Shown one piece after another: positions 32,333-41,025 of a stretch of 64,000 nucleotides of DNA (positions are counted from its first letter, which is position 1; each line of letters begins with the position of its first letter). The DNA lies in contig NZ_CP136562.1 of NCBI RefSeq assembly GCF_018215265.2, positions 2,170,001 to 2,234,000 on the forward strand, in the 5' to 3' direction. The notes below the pieces were generated by a model. The model was given only the letters and a program-made list of their open reading frames with translations. It was not told the origin of the DNA and ran no database searches. Made by a program: the position numbers and the translations under genes. The stretch is from Paenarthrobacter sp. GOM3 (GTDB lineage: Bacteria > Actinomycetota > Actinomycetes > Actinomycetales > Micrococcaceae).

Positions 32333-33963
32333 CCGAGCCGCTCCAACATGAACTGGATCTCGCCGTCCACGAAGGTTCCCAAAACACTGCTTGCGGCGAA
32401 CTCGTCAGGCGCGGTGGTCAAGGGATCCATCTCGAAGGCCGTGAAGTCTGCGCGCTTGCCCACGGTGATGGAGCCCGAAACATCCCACAGCCCTGCAGCC
32501 TTGGCCGCGTGCGAGGTGTATCCCTCCAGGGCCTGGAGCGCGGTGAGGGCCTGGGCTGGAGCGATGGGCTGCTGCTCGGGATGTCCGGAACGGCGGCGCA
32601 ACTGCGCATCGGCGATGATGGGAAGCGGCTCGTAGGGCGCGATGGGCCAGTCCGAGCCGATGCCCAGGGTCACTCCGGCATCACGAAGGTCCCTGCACCG
32701 CCATGCCCTGTCCGCACGTTCGGGGCCCAGTCGGATAGACCAGTTGTCGCTGTGGTCCGCGAGCGAATAGTGCGTGCAATGCGTTGGTTGCATGCTGGCC
32801 ACCACTCCCGAGTCCTTGAAGCGTTCCACCAGTTGGTCGGGTACTGATTCGATGTGCTCGATCCGGTGGACGGTCCGGCGCAGGACGTCGGTTGGAACAG
32901 TCTCGGCCAGGGATTCCAATGCATTCAATACATGGTGCACGCCCGCGTCTCCGATGGCGTGCGTCGCTGTGGGGATTCCCCGGGAGGCGAAGTAGCGGAC
33001 AGCAGCGGTGTAGTCCTCGGGACGGGGCCAGAACGCTGCTGTGGATTGGCCAAGGGTGTCCGGCTCGTAAAGCCACGCGGTGCCGTTGTCCACTGTTCCG
33101 TCGACGAAGAGCTTGATGGCGTCAATGGACCAGCGGCGGCCACCGGTTCCGATACTGCGGGCCATTTCCTTCCATTGGGCTTCGCCGCTGCCTGGCATGC
33201 ACCACGGAGCGGTCCGGAGCCTGAGGGGCAGGTCACCGTCTGCTTCCAGTGCCTGCAACAGGGCGGTCGATTCTTCGCTGTGGTCCATGATGTGGCCGCC
33301 GGTCAGGCCGGAACGGGCGAAGTCCCTCAGCAACCCGGCCAGCCGCGCCTTACGCTCGGCGAAGGACTCCTGCGGCATGTGCCGCTGGACGAGTTCCATG
33401 GCCGCGGCTTCCAGCAGGAGCCCGGTGGGAGTGCCATCGCCGTCGCAAACCACCTCTGAAGCCTGGTCGAATTCCTCCGGGCCGTGGACGCCGGCACACT
33501 CAAGCGCCCGGCTGTTGGCCAGCGCCGAATGGCCATCGAACAGCCGTACAAGTGCTGGCTTCCCGCCGCTGACATCGTCCAAGGCATGGCGGTGCATGGG
33601 GATGGTGCCGAAAGCGTTCGGGTTCAGGCCCCAGCCACGCAACCACTCGCCGTCGTTCGCTGCTTCCGTGCGCAACAGGGCGCGGACTTCCTCCAGCGTC
33701 CCCGCGCCGGACAGGTCCACACCGAGCGTGAGGTCAAGCCCAAAGACGGGGTGGATATGGCAGTCCACCAGCCCTGGCGTCAGCGTAGCCGTGCCGAGGT
33801 CCACCACCCGTGTTCCCGCTTGGCGCCAGCTTTGGGCGTCCGAGCGGCTTCCGACCGCGGCAACCACGCCGCCGCTGACTGCGACGGCTTGTATGGGCTC
33901 ATGGTGTGGCCGGTCATCCAGCGTGTGAACGGTGTCGGCCAGGATGATGAGGTCAGGAGTCAT
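32329..33963 (-). CDS. Amidohydrolase family protein (YtcJ-like)
   Basis: The 544-residue protein is a metal-dependent amidohydrolase of the YtcJ/NfdA group: GLVDCHIHPVFG (first metal histidines), KLFVDGTVDNGTAWL (carboxylated-lysine region), THAIGDAGVHHVLNAL, VHRIEHIESVPDQL and GIGSDWPIAPYEPL (metal Asp). These enzymes hydrolyse exocyclic or N-substituted amides, formamides or similar bonds. The ATG at 33963 overlaps the end of the upstream permease gene by 11 bp. With that permease it forms a two-gene uptake-and-hydrolysis unit, divergent from a TetR regulator; substrate unknown. Confidence 0.9.
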   Translation of the reverse strand: MTPDLIILADTVHTLDDRPHHEPIQAVAVSGGVVAAVGSRSDAQSWRQAGTRVVDLGTATLTPGLVDCHIHPVFGLDLTLGVDLSGAGTLEEVRALLRTEAANDGEWLRGWGLNPNAFGTIPMHRHALDDVSGGKPALVRLFDGHSALANSRALECAGVHGPEEFDQASEVVCDGDGTPTGLLLEAAAMELVQRHMPQESFAERKARLAGLLRDFARSGLTGGHIMDHSEESTALLQALEADGDLPLRLRTAPWCMPGSGEAQWKEMARSIGTGGRRWSIDAIKLFVDGTVDNGTAWLYEPDTLGQSTAAFWPRPEDYTAAVRYFASRGIPTATHAIGDAGVHHVLNALESLAETVPTDVLRRTVHRIEHIESVPDQLVERFKDSGVVASMQPTHCTHYSLADHSDNWSIRLGPERADRAWRCRDLRDAGVTLGIGSDWPIAPYEPLPIIADAQLRRRSGHPEQQPIAPAQALTALQALEGYTSHAAKAAGLWDVSGSITVGKRADFTAFEMDPLTTAPDEFAASSVLGTFVDGEIQFMLERLG

Positions 33964-35410
33964 GGGTTTCGAAGCTTCCAATCCGGGAGAAGACGTCAGG
34001 GCGGTTGGTGCGCAGGCCGCGGGCAACCAGGAGTCCAGCGAGGAACACCAGGGGTGCCACCAGCAGCAGGATGGTGTTGGTCAGGGCATCGGCAAAGGTG
34101 AGGAGCTCGATGTTGATGGCGATCAGTGCCACCACTCCGAACAGCAGGACGGCCGAGGCGATGGTCAGGGGGATGATCAGGCGGTTCGTGACAGCGGCAG
34201 GGTTACGGCGCAGGTAGATGAAGGCGGCAACAGAAACCAAGCCCTGGAGGGCAACGATCCCGAAAATACCCGGAGTGTTGACCCAGATCAGCAGTTGCTT
34301 GTAGGGGTCGGCGCCTGCGATTGCACAGATGATAATGACGACGGCGGCCAGGACAGTCTGGATCTGCCCTGCACGATGCGGCGACTTGTATTTGGGGTGC
34401 GTCTTGCCAAGGAATGCGGGCAAGACACCGTCTTTCGCCAGCATGTACACGTAGCGGTTGATGGCGTTGTGGAAGGCCAGCTGCGAGGCGTAGACACTGG
34501 TCACGATCAGCACGTACATGACGACTTCGGCCCAGGGCCCCACGTATTGGTTGATGGTAGCGAAGAACATGCCATCGGCCAGTTCACCGGCGGCCTCCAC
34601 CACGTTTCCGTCCCCATATGCCTGAATGACGGTCCAGACGATGAACGCGTAGAACACGGACATGAAACCTACGGCAATGTAGGTTGCCCGGGGGACCGAC
34701 TTGTCAGGATTGCGTGCTTCGCGCCGGTACAGCACGGTGGATTCAAAGCCCATGAAAGCTGCGAAGCAGATGGCGAGGATGGCCAGCACGCCGGGAGTGA
34801 ACGCGTGTTCGGGGGAGAAGGAGGAGAAGCTGATGCCCTGGGCGCCTCCACGGGCCAGGATTCCGACTCCCATGACGGCAAGGATTGCGGTTTCGGCGAT
34901 GAGCAGGACCCCCAGGACCTTTGCTCCGACGTCGATGCCGCGGTATCCAAGGAACCACACCGCTGCGATCGCCACCAAGGCCACCACCGGCCAGGGAACG
35001 TCGAGGCCGAAGAGTGTGTGGAGCATCGCCTGGGTCTGGACGGCGAAGAGCCCGTAGACGCCGATTTGCAGGCAGTTGTAGGAAACGATTGCCAGAATGG
35101 CTGAGGCCAGGCCCACGGTCTTGCCCATGGCCAGCGTGATGTATGTGTAGAAGCCGCCGGCGGCTTTGACGTGCTTGGTCATGGCCATGAAGGAGATGGC
35201 GAATACCAGCAGCACGGCGCCGGCGATGACGTAACCCATGGGGGCGCCGATGCCCCCAACGCCAAGGGCTACTGGTGCCACTCCGGCCATCACGGTGAGG
35301 GGGGCTGCTGCGGAGATCACCAGGAAGGCGATGCCGCCGGTGCCAATGGCATTCCGTTTGAGCCCGTTCCCGGCATCAGCTGCCGGCGGTCGGGTTTCGA
35401 GGTCAGACAT
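33953..35410 (-). CDS. APC-superfamily amino acid/amine permease
   Basis: This is a 485-residue permease with twelve hydrophobic segments and the APC signature near the N terminus (NAIGTGGIAFLVISAAAPLTVMAGVAPVALG). A helix 6 region carries SFMAFMGFESTVLYRREARNPDKSVPRATY, typical of amino acid or polyamine transporters. GAGGA lies ahead of the ATG. It is transcribed with the amidohydrolase (overlapping genes) and divergently from a TetR regulator 161 bp away. Import of an amide or N-substituted amino compound for that hydrolase is a reasonable inference. Confidence 0.9.
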   Translation of the reverse strand: MSDLETRPPAADAGNGLKRNAIGTGGIAFLVISAAAPLTVMAGVAPVALGVGGIGAPMGYVIAGAVLLVFAISFMAMTKHVKAAGGFYTYITLAMGKTVGLASAILAIVSYNCLQIGVYGLFAVQTQAMLHTLFGLDVPWPVVALVAIAAVWFLGYRGIDVGAKVLGVLLIAETAILAVMGVGILARGGAQGISFSSFSPEHAFTPGVLAILAICFAAFMGFESTVLYRREARNPDKSVPRATYIAVGFMSVFYAFIVWTVIQAYGDGNVVEAAGELADGMFFATINQYVGPWAEVVMYVLIVTSVYASQLAFHNAINRYVYMLAKDGVLPAFLGKTHPKYKSPHRAGQIQTVLAAVVIIICAIAGADPYKQLLIWVNTPGIFGIVALQGLVSVAAFIYLRRNPAAVTNRLIIPLTIASAVLLFGVVALIAINIELLTFADALTNTILLLVAPLVFLAGLLVARGLRTNRPDVFSRIGSFETHDS

Positions 35411-35462
35411 GGGGGTCCTCTGGGGTTATGTGGGGAGGGGAAGTTTTCATGATTCTTGAACG

Positions 35463-35484
35463 TAAAGCGAAAGGCCTTCGTTTA
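35463..35484. promoter_or_regulatory. Imperfect palindrome between permease and TetR genes
   Basis: TAAAGCGAAAGG faces CCTTCGTTTA, an inverted repeat broken by one extra base in each half of the left arm. It lies about midway between the divergent start codons and is a candidate TetR operator. Confidence 0.35.
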
Positions 35485-35571
35485 TCGTAAGGCCCTGTGA
35501 CCCGCGGCACAATACTTGGGCGCAAAGTTCTGGCTAGAGTCGTAACAACAACCTTGAATGGAGACACCCGT

Positions 35572-36189
35572 ATGGCACGCCCGCTGGTCCCGCTGATATC
35601 CGTCGACGCACTCGTCACCGCCGCCCTCGAACTGGTGGACGAGGCGGGGGACTTCAGCCTGCCCAAACTGGCCAAACGGATCGGCGTCAGCCAATCCTCC
35701 ATCTACAACCACGTGAGCGGTCGCGAAGAGATACTCGAGCTCATGCGTGGGCGGATCATCGCAGAATTGCCCTACGTCCTCGGCGACGACCAGGATTGGG
35801 AAGCATCGCTCCGCGCGATCGTCCGCAGCTACCGCGACGCATTTGCCCGCCACCCCAGGCTCGCGCCCTTGCTGGTACTCCAAACAGTCCAGGACCCCCA
35901 AGTACTGGCGCTTTACGAAAACCTTGCCGTCGCCCTCCGCACGGCCGGGTTCACCGGCCGGGACGTAGTCTCCGCGATCTCCACCATTGACAGCTTCGCG
36001 CTGGGGTTCGCCCTGGACCTGGCAGCTCCTGACGTCGTCTGGGCTCCGCCCCAGCACGGCTATCCCACGCTCACCAGTGCCCTGACCTATGCGGGCCCTC
36101 CCACTGAACGCGGTGAAGCCGCTTTCGAATTCGGTCTGGAAATCCTCATCGCAGGCCTCCACTCGCGCCTCCAGTCGACGGTGCAATAG
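35572..36189 (+). CDS. TetR/AcrR-family transcriptional regulator
   Basis: The 205-residue protein has an N-terminal TetR helix-turn-helix (about residues 8-55: FSLPKLAKRIGVSQSSIYNHVSGREEILELMRG) and a helical C-terminal ligand domain of the tetracycline-repressor-like type. The ATG at 35572 aligns with the usual start; the frame extends 75 nt upstream without family similarity. It is divergent from the APC permease-amidohydrolase pair, which it probably controls, and is followed 2 nt later by an M50-like protease gene that may be co-transcribed. Confidence 0.9.
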   Translation: MARPLVPLISVDALVTAALELVDEAGDFSLPKLAKRIGVSQSSIYNHVSGREEILELMRGRIIAELPYVLGDDQDWEASLRAIVRSYRDAFARHPRLAPLLVLQTVQDPQVLALYENLAVALRTAGFTGRDVVSAISTIDSFALGFALDLAAPDVVWAPPQHGYPTLTSALTYAGPPTERGEAAFEFGLEILIAGLHSRLQSTVQ

Positions 36190-36191
36190 AG

Positions 36192-36938
36192 GTGGACGCT
36201 GCTGGAAATGTGGCCCACAACTGGTGGGACGCGGTGCTTCGGGGTTTCACCGACACCCACACCACTGCAGTTCCCCTCCCTGCCCTGCTCGTTATCCTCG
36301 CCTGCTCCGTGGTCCTGAGCATCCCGCGGCCCACGTGGCGCTGGTTCGGCCTGTACGTCACGTTCGTCCACGAACTCGGCCACGCGTACGCAGCGCTGAT
36401 GACCGGCCGCTTCGTGCACGGACTCCGGATCGGGCTGGACCATTCGGGCCGCCTGGTCAGCAGCGGCCGGAGCTCCTTCGGAGCAGCATGGTCAGGGTTC
36501 TGGGGATATCCGGCACCGGCAGTTGTCGGTTTGTGCCTGATCGCGGCGTGCGCCGCAGGGCGTTCGGGCGCAGCCATGTCCGTGGGCGCGCTGATATTGC
36601 TGGTTTCGCTGGTCTTCCTCAGGAACCTCACGGGCATACTGGTGGCCGTGTGCAGTGCGGCTATCGCCCAGATCCTGATCCTGTTCGCGGCGCCCACTAC
36701 CGTCAACTACGTTGTTTTGGCACTCGGTGTTGCCCTTTCCGTGGGCGGCGTCCGCGACCTCTTCAAACTCGTCGGCGTGCACACCCGGCGCAGGGAACGC
36801 CTGGCGGCCTCCGACGCGTTCATTCTTGGCCGCACAACGGGTGTTCCGGCCTACGTTTGGCTGGCCGGATTCACCGTGGTTGTAGCTGGGTGCTCACTCG
36901 CGGCAGCCTGGCTGCTGTGGGGCATGCTCACCGTTTAG
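36192..36938 (+). CDS. M50B-like membrane metalloprotease
   Basis: The 248-residue protein has six or so hydrophobic segments and the zinc motif FVHELGHAYAALMTG (His60, Glu61, His64) inside a membrane segment, as in the M50B-like family. A conserved-looking SDAFILG lies near residue 212 and may carry the third ligand aspartate. Such proteins may cut membrane substrates, but the role of this subfamily is unknown. GTG at 36192 begins 2 nt after the TetR stop, so it is probably co-expressed with the regulator. No anti-sigma substrate is nearby. Confidence 0.82.
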   Translation: MDAAGNVAHNWWDAVLRGFTDTHTTAVPLPALLVILACSVVLSIPRPTWRWFGLYVTFVHELGHAYAALMTGRFVHGLRIGLDHSGRLVSSGRSSFGAAWSGFWGYPAPAVVGLCLIAACAAGRSGAAMSVGALILLVSLVFLRNLTGILVAVCSAAIAQILILFAAPTTVNYVVLALGVALSVGGVRDLFKLVGVHTRRRERLAASDAFILGRTTGVPAYVWLAGFTVVVAGCSLAAAWLLWGMLTV

Positions 36939-37098
36939 TCCTTCGCGGGACCGGTAGGTCAAAGGACGACGCCGGGCCGCTGGTTTTGCTCGCTGCAAGC
37001 CCTTGCCCCATGGTCGCCTCAGGGTGTCCAATCCTCTTTAACGTTCCAACTGCAGGGCGTTTGCACTGAGCGCCGGGAGAGAACACCAGGAGGTGCCC

Positions 37099-39189
37099 AT
37101 GTCCGTGAAGGGCACGCGCGAATCGGCAAAGGCAACCGGCCCGGGCACCCCTGAGGCCAAGCGCGGCGACAACGGCTGGGCCTTATCGCCCGGCGATCCT
37201 GCCAGCATCCGGAATGTGGCACTCGTCGGACATTCCGGCGCAGGTAAGTCAATGCTTGTGGAAGCCCTGCTTGCAGCCACTGGAGCCATTCCCAGGATGG
37301 GCACCATCAGCGACGGGACCACGGTCAGCGACTCGGATCCGTCCGCGATCCATCAGCAACGGTCGGTGACGATGTCGGTGGCGCCGATCCGGGTCGGAGC
37401 GATCAAGGTCAACCTGATCGACACCCCGGGCTACACCGATTTCACCGGCGAACTTCGGGCTGGTTTGAGGGCCGCAGACGCGGCCCTCTTTGTTGTATCC
37501 GCCGTGGAGGACATTGACAGCGCCACCATTGCGTTGTGGGGCGAGTGCCGGAAGGTCCGGATGCCGCGTGCGGTAGTGCTCAGCAAACTGGACCATCCGC
37601 GCGCTGACTTCCGTGCCGCCGTCGTGCGCTGCCGGGAATCGTTCGGTGAGTCTGTCCTGCCGCTGTACCTTCCCGCTGACGACAATACCGGCCTCATCGG
37701 GATAATCCATGGCAACAGCAGCGAGGCGCCAGTGGAGGAGGCCCGGGGTCCGTTGGTTGAAGGCATTATTGCCGAAAGCGAAGACGAGACCCTGCTGGAC
37801 CGGTATTTGGGTGGCGAAGAACTGCCGCTGGGCGACCTCATCAAAGACCTCGAAACCGCAGTAGCCAAGGGGAGCTTCTTTCCCGTCATTCCCACCGCCG
37901 CCGAATCAGGCTTGGGACTCGCTGAGCTCATGGCCCTCATGACCGAAGCCCTGCCATCCCCCTTGGAACGGGTTCCTCCGCCGGCCATGACGTTGGACGG
38001 CGCATCGCTGAAGCCCCTGCAGTGCGATCCGGCAGGGCGCCTGGCGGCCGAAGTGGTGCGAACAACTGTGGATCCCTTCCTTGGCCGAGTGTGCCTTGTC
38101 CGGGTCTTCTCAGGAACCCTCAGGGAAGATTCATCGATCCACGTCGGCGGCAGGGGACTCGCGGACAGGGGCCATGAAGACCACGACGCCGACGAACGCG
38201 TCACCCACCTCTACTCGCCCGCAGGTCAGGGATTGAAGGCCGTCCCACAGTGCATTGCCGGCGACATCTGCGCCATCAGCAAACTCGCCAACGCCGAGAC
38301 AGGTGACTCAATATCAGACCGTGAGGCGCCGCTGCTTCTCGAGACCTGGAACATGCCCGAGCCGCTGATGCCGGTCGCCATTGAGGGCGCCTCCAGGAGT
38401 GACGAAGACGCCCTTGCCAAGAGCATCGGCAAAGTGGCGGCCGCCGACCCCACGCTGCGCCTGGAACGCAACCAGGACACCCACCAGCTCATCCTCTGGT
38501 GCATGGGTGAGGCCCACGCAGAGGTAGTCCTGGACCGGCTGCGCAGCCAGGGCGTCAAGCTCCAGACCGTGGACGTGGTCACGCCTCTCCGCGAGACCTT
38601 CGCTACCAAGGCAACCGGCCACGGCAGGCACGTCAAGCAGTCAGGCGGACATGGGCAGTTCGCCATCTGCGACATCGAAGTCGAGCCCCTCACCCGCGGC
38701 GAAGGATTCGTGTTTACCGACAAAATCGTGGGCGGAGCAATCCCGGGAACGTTCGTTGCTTCCGTGGAGAAAGGTGTCCGGGCACAGATGCTCAAAGGTG
38801 TTTCGGCCGGTTTTCCTGTGGTGGACATCAAAGTGACGCTGGTGGGCGGCAAGACGCACAGCGTCGATTCCTCGGACGCGGCCTTCCAGGCAGCCGGAGC
38901 CCTTGCCTTGCGCGAAGCGGCAGCCGCAGCAAAGATCCAACTCCTGGAACCGGTATCCGCCGTTGTCATCAGCGTTCCCGATGTGTATGTGGGGACGGTG
39001 ATGAGTGACTTGTCGGGGCGGCGGGGGCGCGTCACCGGAACCACGGCCGATGACGTCGAAGGGACCGAAATCAGTGCCGAGGTACCTGACCAGGAACTCC
39101 TGCGCTACGCGATAGAACTGCGTGCGCTGACGGCTGGAACGGGCCGCTTTCGGCGCTCCTACCTCCGTCACGAACCCCTGCCGAAATAG
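37099..39189 (+). CDS. Elongation factor G-like protein (EF-G2)
   Basis: The 696-residue protein has the five EF-G domains and matches actinobacterial EF-G2. The P loop is GHSGAGKS (residues 44-51), G3 is DTPGYTDF (108-115), but the guanine-specificity motif NKxD reads SKLD (162-165). The C-terminal domains IV-V are complete (KQSGGHGQFAICDIEVEPL; PVSAVVISVPDVYVGTVMSDLSGRRG). Mycobacterial EF-G2 binds GTP but lacks ribosome-dependent GTPase activity and cannot replace EF-G, so this is not the translocase. AGGAGG precedes the ATG by 5 nt. It is monocistronic. Confidence 0.9.
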   Translation: MSVKGTRESAKATGPGTPEAKRGDNGWALSPGDPASIRNVALVGHSGAGKSMLVEALLAATGAIPRMGTISDGTTVSDSDPSAIHQQRSVTMSVAPIRVGAIKVNLIDTPGYTDFTGELRAGLRAADAALFVVSAVEDIDSATIALWGECRKVRMPRAVVLSKLDHPRADFRAAVVRCRESFGESVLPLYLPADDNTGLIGIIHGNSSEAPVEEARGPLVEGIIAESEDETLLDRYLGGEELPLGDLIKDLETAVAKGSFFPVIPTAAESGLGLAELMALMTEALPSPLERVPPPAMTLDGASLKPLQCDPAGRLAAEVVRTTVDPFLGRVCLVRVFSGTLREDSSIHVGGRGLADRGHEDHDADERVTHLYSPAGQGLKAVPQCIAGDICAISKLANAETGDSISDREAPLLLETWNMPEPLMPVAIEGASRSDEDALAKSIGKVAAADPTLRLERNQDTHQLILWCMGEAHAEVVLDRLRSQGVKLQTVDVVTPLRETFATKATGHGRHVKQSGGHGQFAICDIEVEPLTRGEGFVFTDKIVGGAIPGTFVASVEKGVRAQMLKGVSAGFPVVDIKVTLVGGKTHSVDSSDAAFQAAGALALREAAAAAKIQLLEPVSAVVISVPDVYVGTVMSDLSGRRGRVTGTTADDVEGTEISAEVPDQELLRYAIELRALTAGTGRFRRSYLRHEPLPK

Positions 39190-39192
39190 GAA

Positions 39193-39858
39193 CTATGGGT
39201 TGGCGCGCAGGAAGGCCGCCACCGCGGGGGCAAGCGAGGCACCCACTTCGGCTGCACCCCGCTTCACGCCCTTGACCGCGAACGAATGGTCACCGCCCTC
39301 ACACCACTGGAGGGTCGCCGTCGGGCCTATCTTCTCCACCACGCCCTCCAGCAGTTCCGGCGTGGCAAAGGTATCCCGGGTCCCCTGAAGAAAGAGCATG
39401 GGCACAGTAACGCCGTAAAGGTGCTCGTCGCGTAGCTTCTCCGGTTTGCCCGGCGCATGCAACGGGTAGCCGAGGTACACCAGTCCCCGGGCAGGCATCC
39501 CTTCAGCGACTGCCATCGATGCCATGCGGCCGCCGAAGGACTTGCCGGACGCCCAGAGGGGTTCTCCGTTGCTCAGCATTGCGGCCTGGTCCATCACGGC
39601 CCGCCATGTAGCGATGGCCAGCGGCGGCCGATCCGGGAAACGCCGGCCAGCTTCGCGGTACGGGAAGTTGAAGCGGAGGGTCGCGACGCCTTCGTCGGCC
39701 ATCGCTTCCGCGAAACCCTGCAGGAACGGGTGTTCCATTCCCGCACCGGCGCCATGGGCAACCACCAGGGTGGCCGAAGGGTGGTCCGGCCGGATGGAGA
39801 GGGCAGAAATTTCGACTTCATGGACGGCGATCCGCAAGGTCGTTTCAGGCGTTGGCAT
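39193..39858 (-). CDS. Alpha/beta hydrolase (KANL3/Tex30-like)
   Basis: This 221-residue hydrolase has an oxyanion region VAHGAGAGMEHPFL, a nucleophile elbow GKSFGGRMAS, the acid GTRDTFATPELL and the histidine GGDHSF, so the catalytic triad is complete. It belongs to the KANL3/Tex30-like group, whose bacterial members have no defined substrate. The ATG at 39858 is used; the reading frame remains open far upstream but there it runs antisense to the LigD-type gene, without similarity. It is convergent with EF-G2 and divergent from the LigD-type gene. Confidence 0.87.
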   Translation of the reverse strand: MPTPETTLRIAVHEVEISALSIRPDHPSATLVVAHGAGAGMEHPFLQGFAEAMADEGVATLRFNFPYREAGRRFPDRPPLAIATWRAVMDQAAMLSNGEPLWASGKSFGGRMASMAVAEGMPARGLVYLGYPLHAPGKPEKLRDEHLYGVTVPMLFLQGTRDTFATPELLEGVVEKIGPTATLQWCEGGDHSFAVKGVKRGAAEVGASLAPAVAAFLRANP

Positions 39859-39922
39859 GTATCCATCATCCTGCAGCGGCCCGGTCCGCGATGGACATGC
39901 GCACCGGATCGGGCCGGAATGC

Positions 39923-39951
39923 TGACGCGGGCGGTTCAAACACGGTAGCTT
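39923..39951 (+). promoter_or_regulatory. Promoter for the second LigD-type gene (leaderless)
   Basis: TGACGC (39923-39928) and TAGCTT (39946-39951) are separated by 17 nt, and the ATG at 39958 follows 6 nt later. This also decides the start over a GTG two codons upstream. Confidence 0.5.
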
Positions 39952-39957
39952 GTGGCC

Positions 39958-40983
39958 ATGGCGAGCGAAGCAACCACTGTCACCGTGCCCGGTCCCGATG
40001 GTCCCCGGGAGGTTCGAATTTCCAGTCCCAGCCGCGTCATGTGGCCGGAGGCGGGACTGACCAAATTGGACCTGGCCAACTACCTCATCGACGTCGGCGA
40101 AGCCTTTGTCGCTGCCAACGGGAACCGTCCGGTCAGCCTGCAACGGTATTCGGGCAACATCGAGGGCGAGATGTTCTTCTCCAAGAACCCGCCCAAGGGA
40201 GCCCCAGACTATGTGCGTTCCGTGCCCGTCACGTACCCGAGCGCAAGGTCCCATCCGCAATTGGTCATCGACGAGCCGGCCGCTGCGGTGTGGGCGGCAC
40301 AAATGAACACTGTGGTGTTCCATCCGTGGGCTTCCAGGGCCGACGATCCGGACAACCCCGACCAACTCCGGATCGACCTCGATCCCCAACCAGGGACGGA
40401 CTTTGATGACGCCAAGCCGGCTGCCCTTGAGCTCCGGTCAGTCCTGGAGGAGGCGGGCCTCACGGCGTTCATCAAGACGTCCGGCAACCGAGGACTTCAC
40501 GTCTATGCCCCGATCCATCCCAAGCATGAGTTCCTGGACGTCCGCCACGCCGTGATCGCCGCCGGCCGTGAATTGGAACGCCGCATGCCGGACAAGGTCA
40601 CTACGGCCTGGTGGAAGGAGGAGCGGGGAAACCGGATCTTCGTTGACTTCAACCAGGCCAACCGGGACAGGACCATCGCCGGTGCCTACAGCCCACGCGC
40701 GGTGCCCACAGCGCAGGTTTCCTGCCCGCTGACGTGGGACGAACTAGATGATGCTGATCCAGCGAAGTACACCATCACCACAGTTCCCGACCGCCTGAAG
40801 AAAGTGGGCGACCCGTGGGCGACCATGCACTCGCAACCGGGAGAGATCGACGTTTTGCTCGCCTGGTGGGAACGCGATGTCACCAACGGCCAAGGCGAGA
40901 TGCCCTTCCCGCCGGAATTTCCGAAAATGCCCGGAGAGCCCATGCGGGTTCAACCGAGCCGGGCCCGCAAGCCGGAGGAGTAA
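39958..40983 (+). CDS. Second LigD-type polymerase/primase domain protein
   Basis: The 341-residue protein is again the polymerase module of DNA ligase D: IDLDPQPG with Asp140 and Asp142, KTSGNRGLHVYAP at about 173-185 and FVDFNQANRDRTIAGAYS with Asp230. It is close to the minimal domain and lacks the extra C-terminal part of the paralogue at 1741. By analogy it would add ribonucleotides or fill gaps at broken ends with Ku and a separate ligase, neither of which is in the window. The stretch WWKEERGNRIFVDFNQ is shared almost verbatim with the first copy, but overall they are distinct. Confidence 0.9.
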   Translation: MASEATTVTVPGPDGPREVRISSPSRVMWPEAGLTKLDLANYLIDVGEAFVAANGNRPVSLQRYSGNIEGEMFFSKNPPKGAPDYVRSVPVTYPSARSHPQLVIDEPAAAVWAAQMNTVVFHPWASRADDPDNPDQLRIDLDPQPGTDFDDAKPAALELRSVLEEAGLTAFIKTSGNRGLHVYAPIHPKHEFLDVRHAVIAAGRELERRMPDKVTTAWWKEERGNRIFVDFNQANRDRTIAGAYSPRAVPTAQVSCPLTWDELDDADPAKYTITTVPDRLKKVGDPWATMHSQPGEIDVLLAWWERDVTNGQGEMPFPPEFPKMPGEPMRVQPSRARKPEE

Positions 40984-41025
40984 ACCTCCGGAACCTTTGC
41001 AAGCGCTGTGGGTTGGGTGCCGGGG

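Noticed and set aside
33932..35104. 390-codon plus-strand frame opposite the APC permease
   Set aside because: Asp/Gly/His-rich shadow reading; the minus strand encodes a clear twelve-span permease.
39859..40389. N-terminal extension of the alpha/beta hydrolase frame
   Set aside because: It is antisense to the LigD-type polymerase and shows no hydrolase features; the hydrolase begins at 39858.
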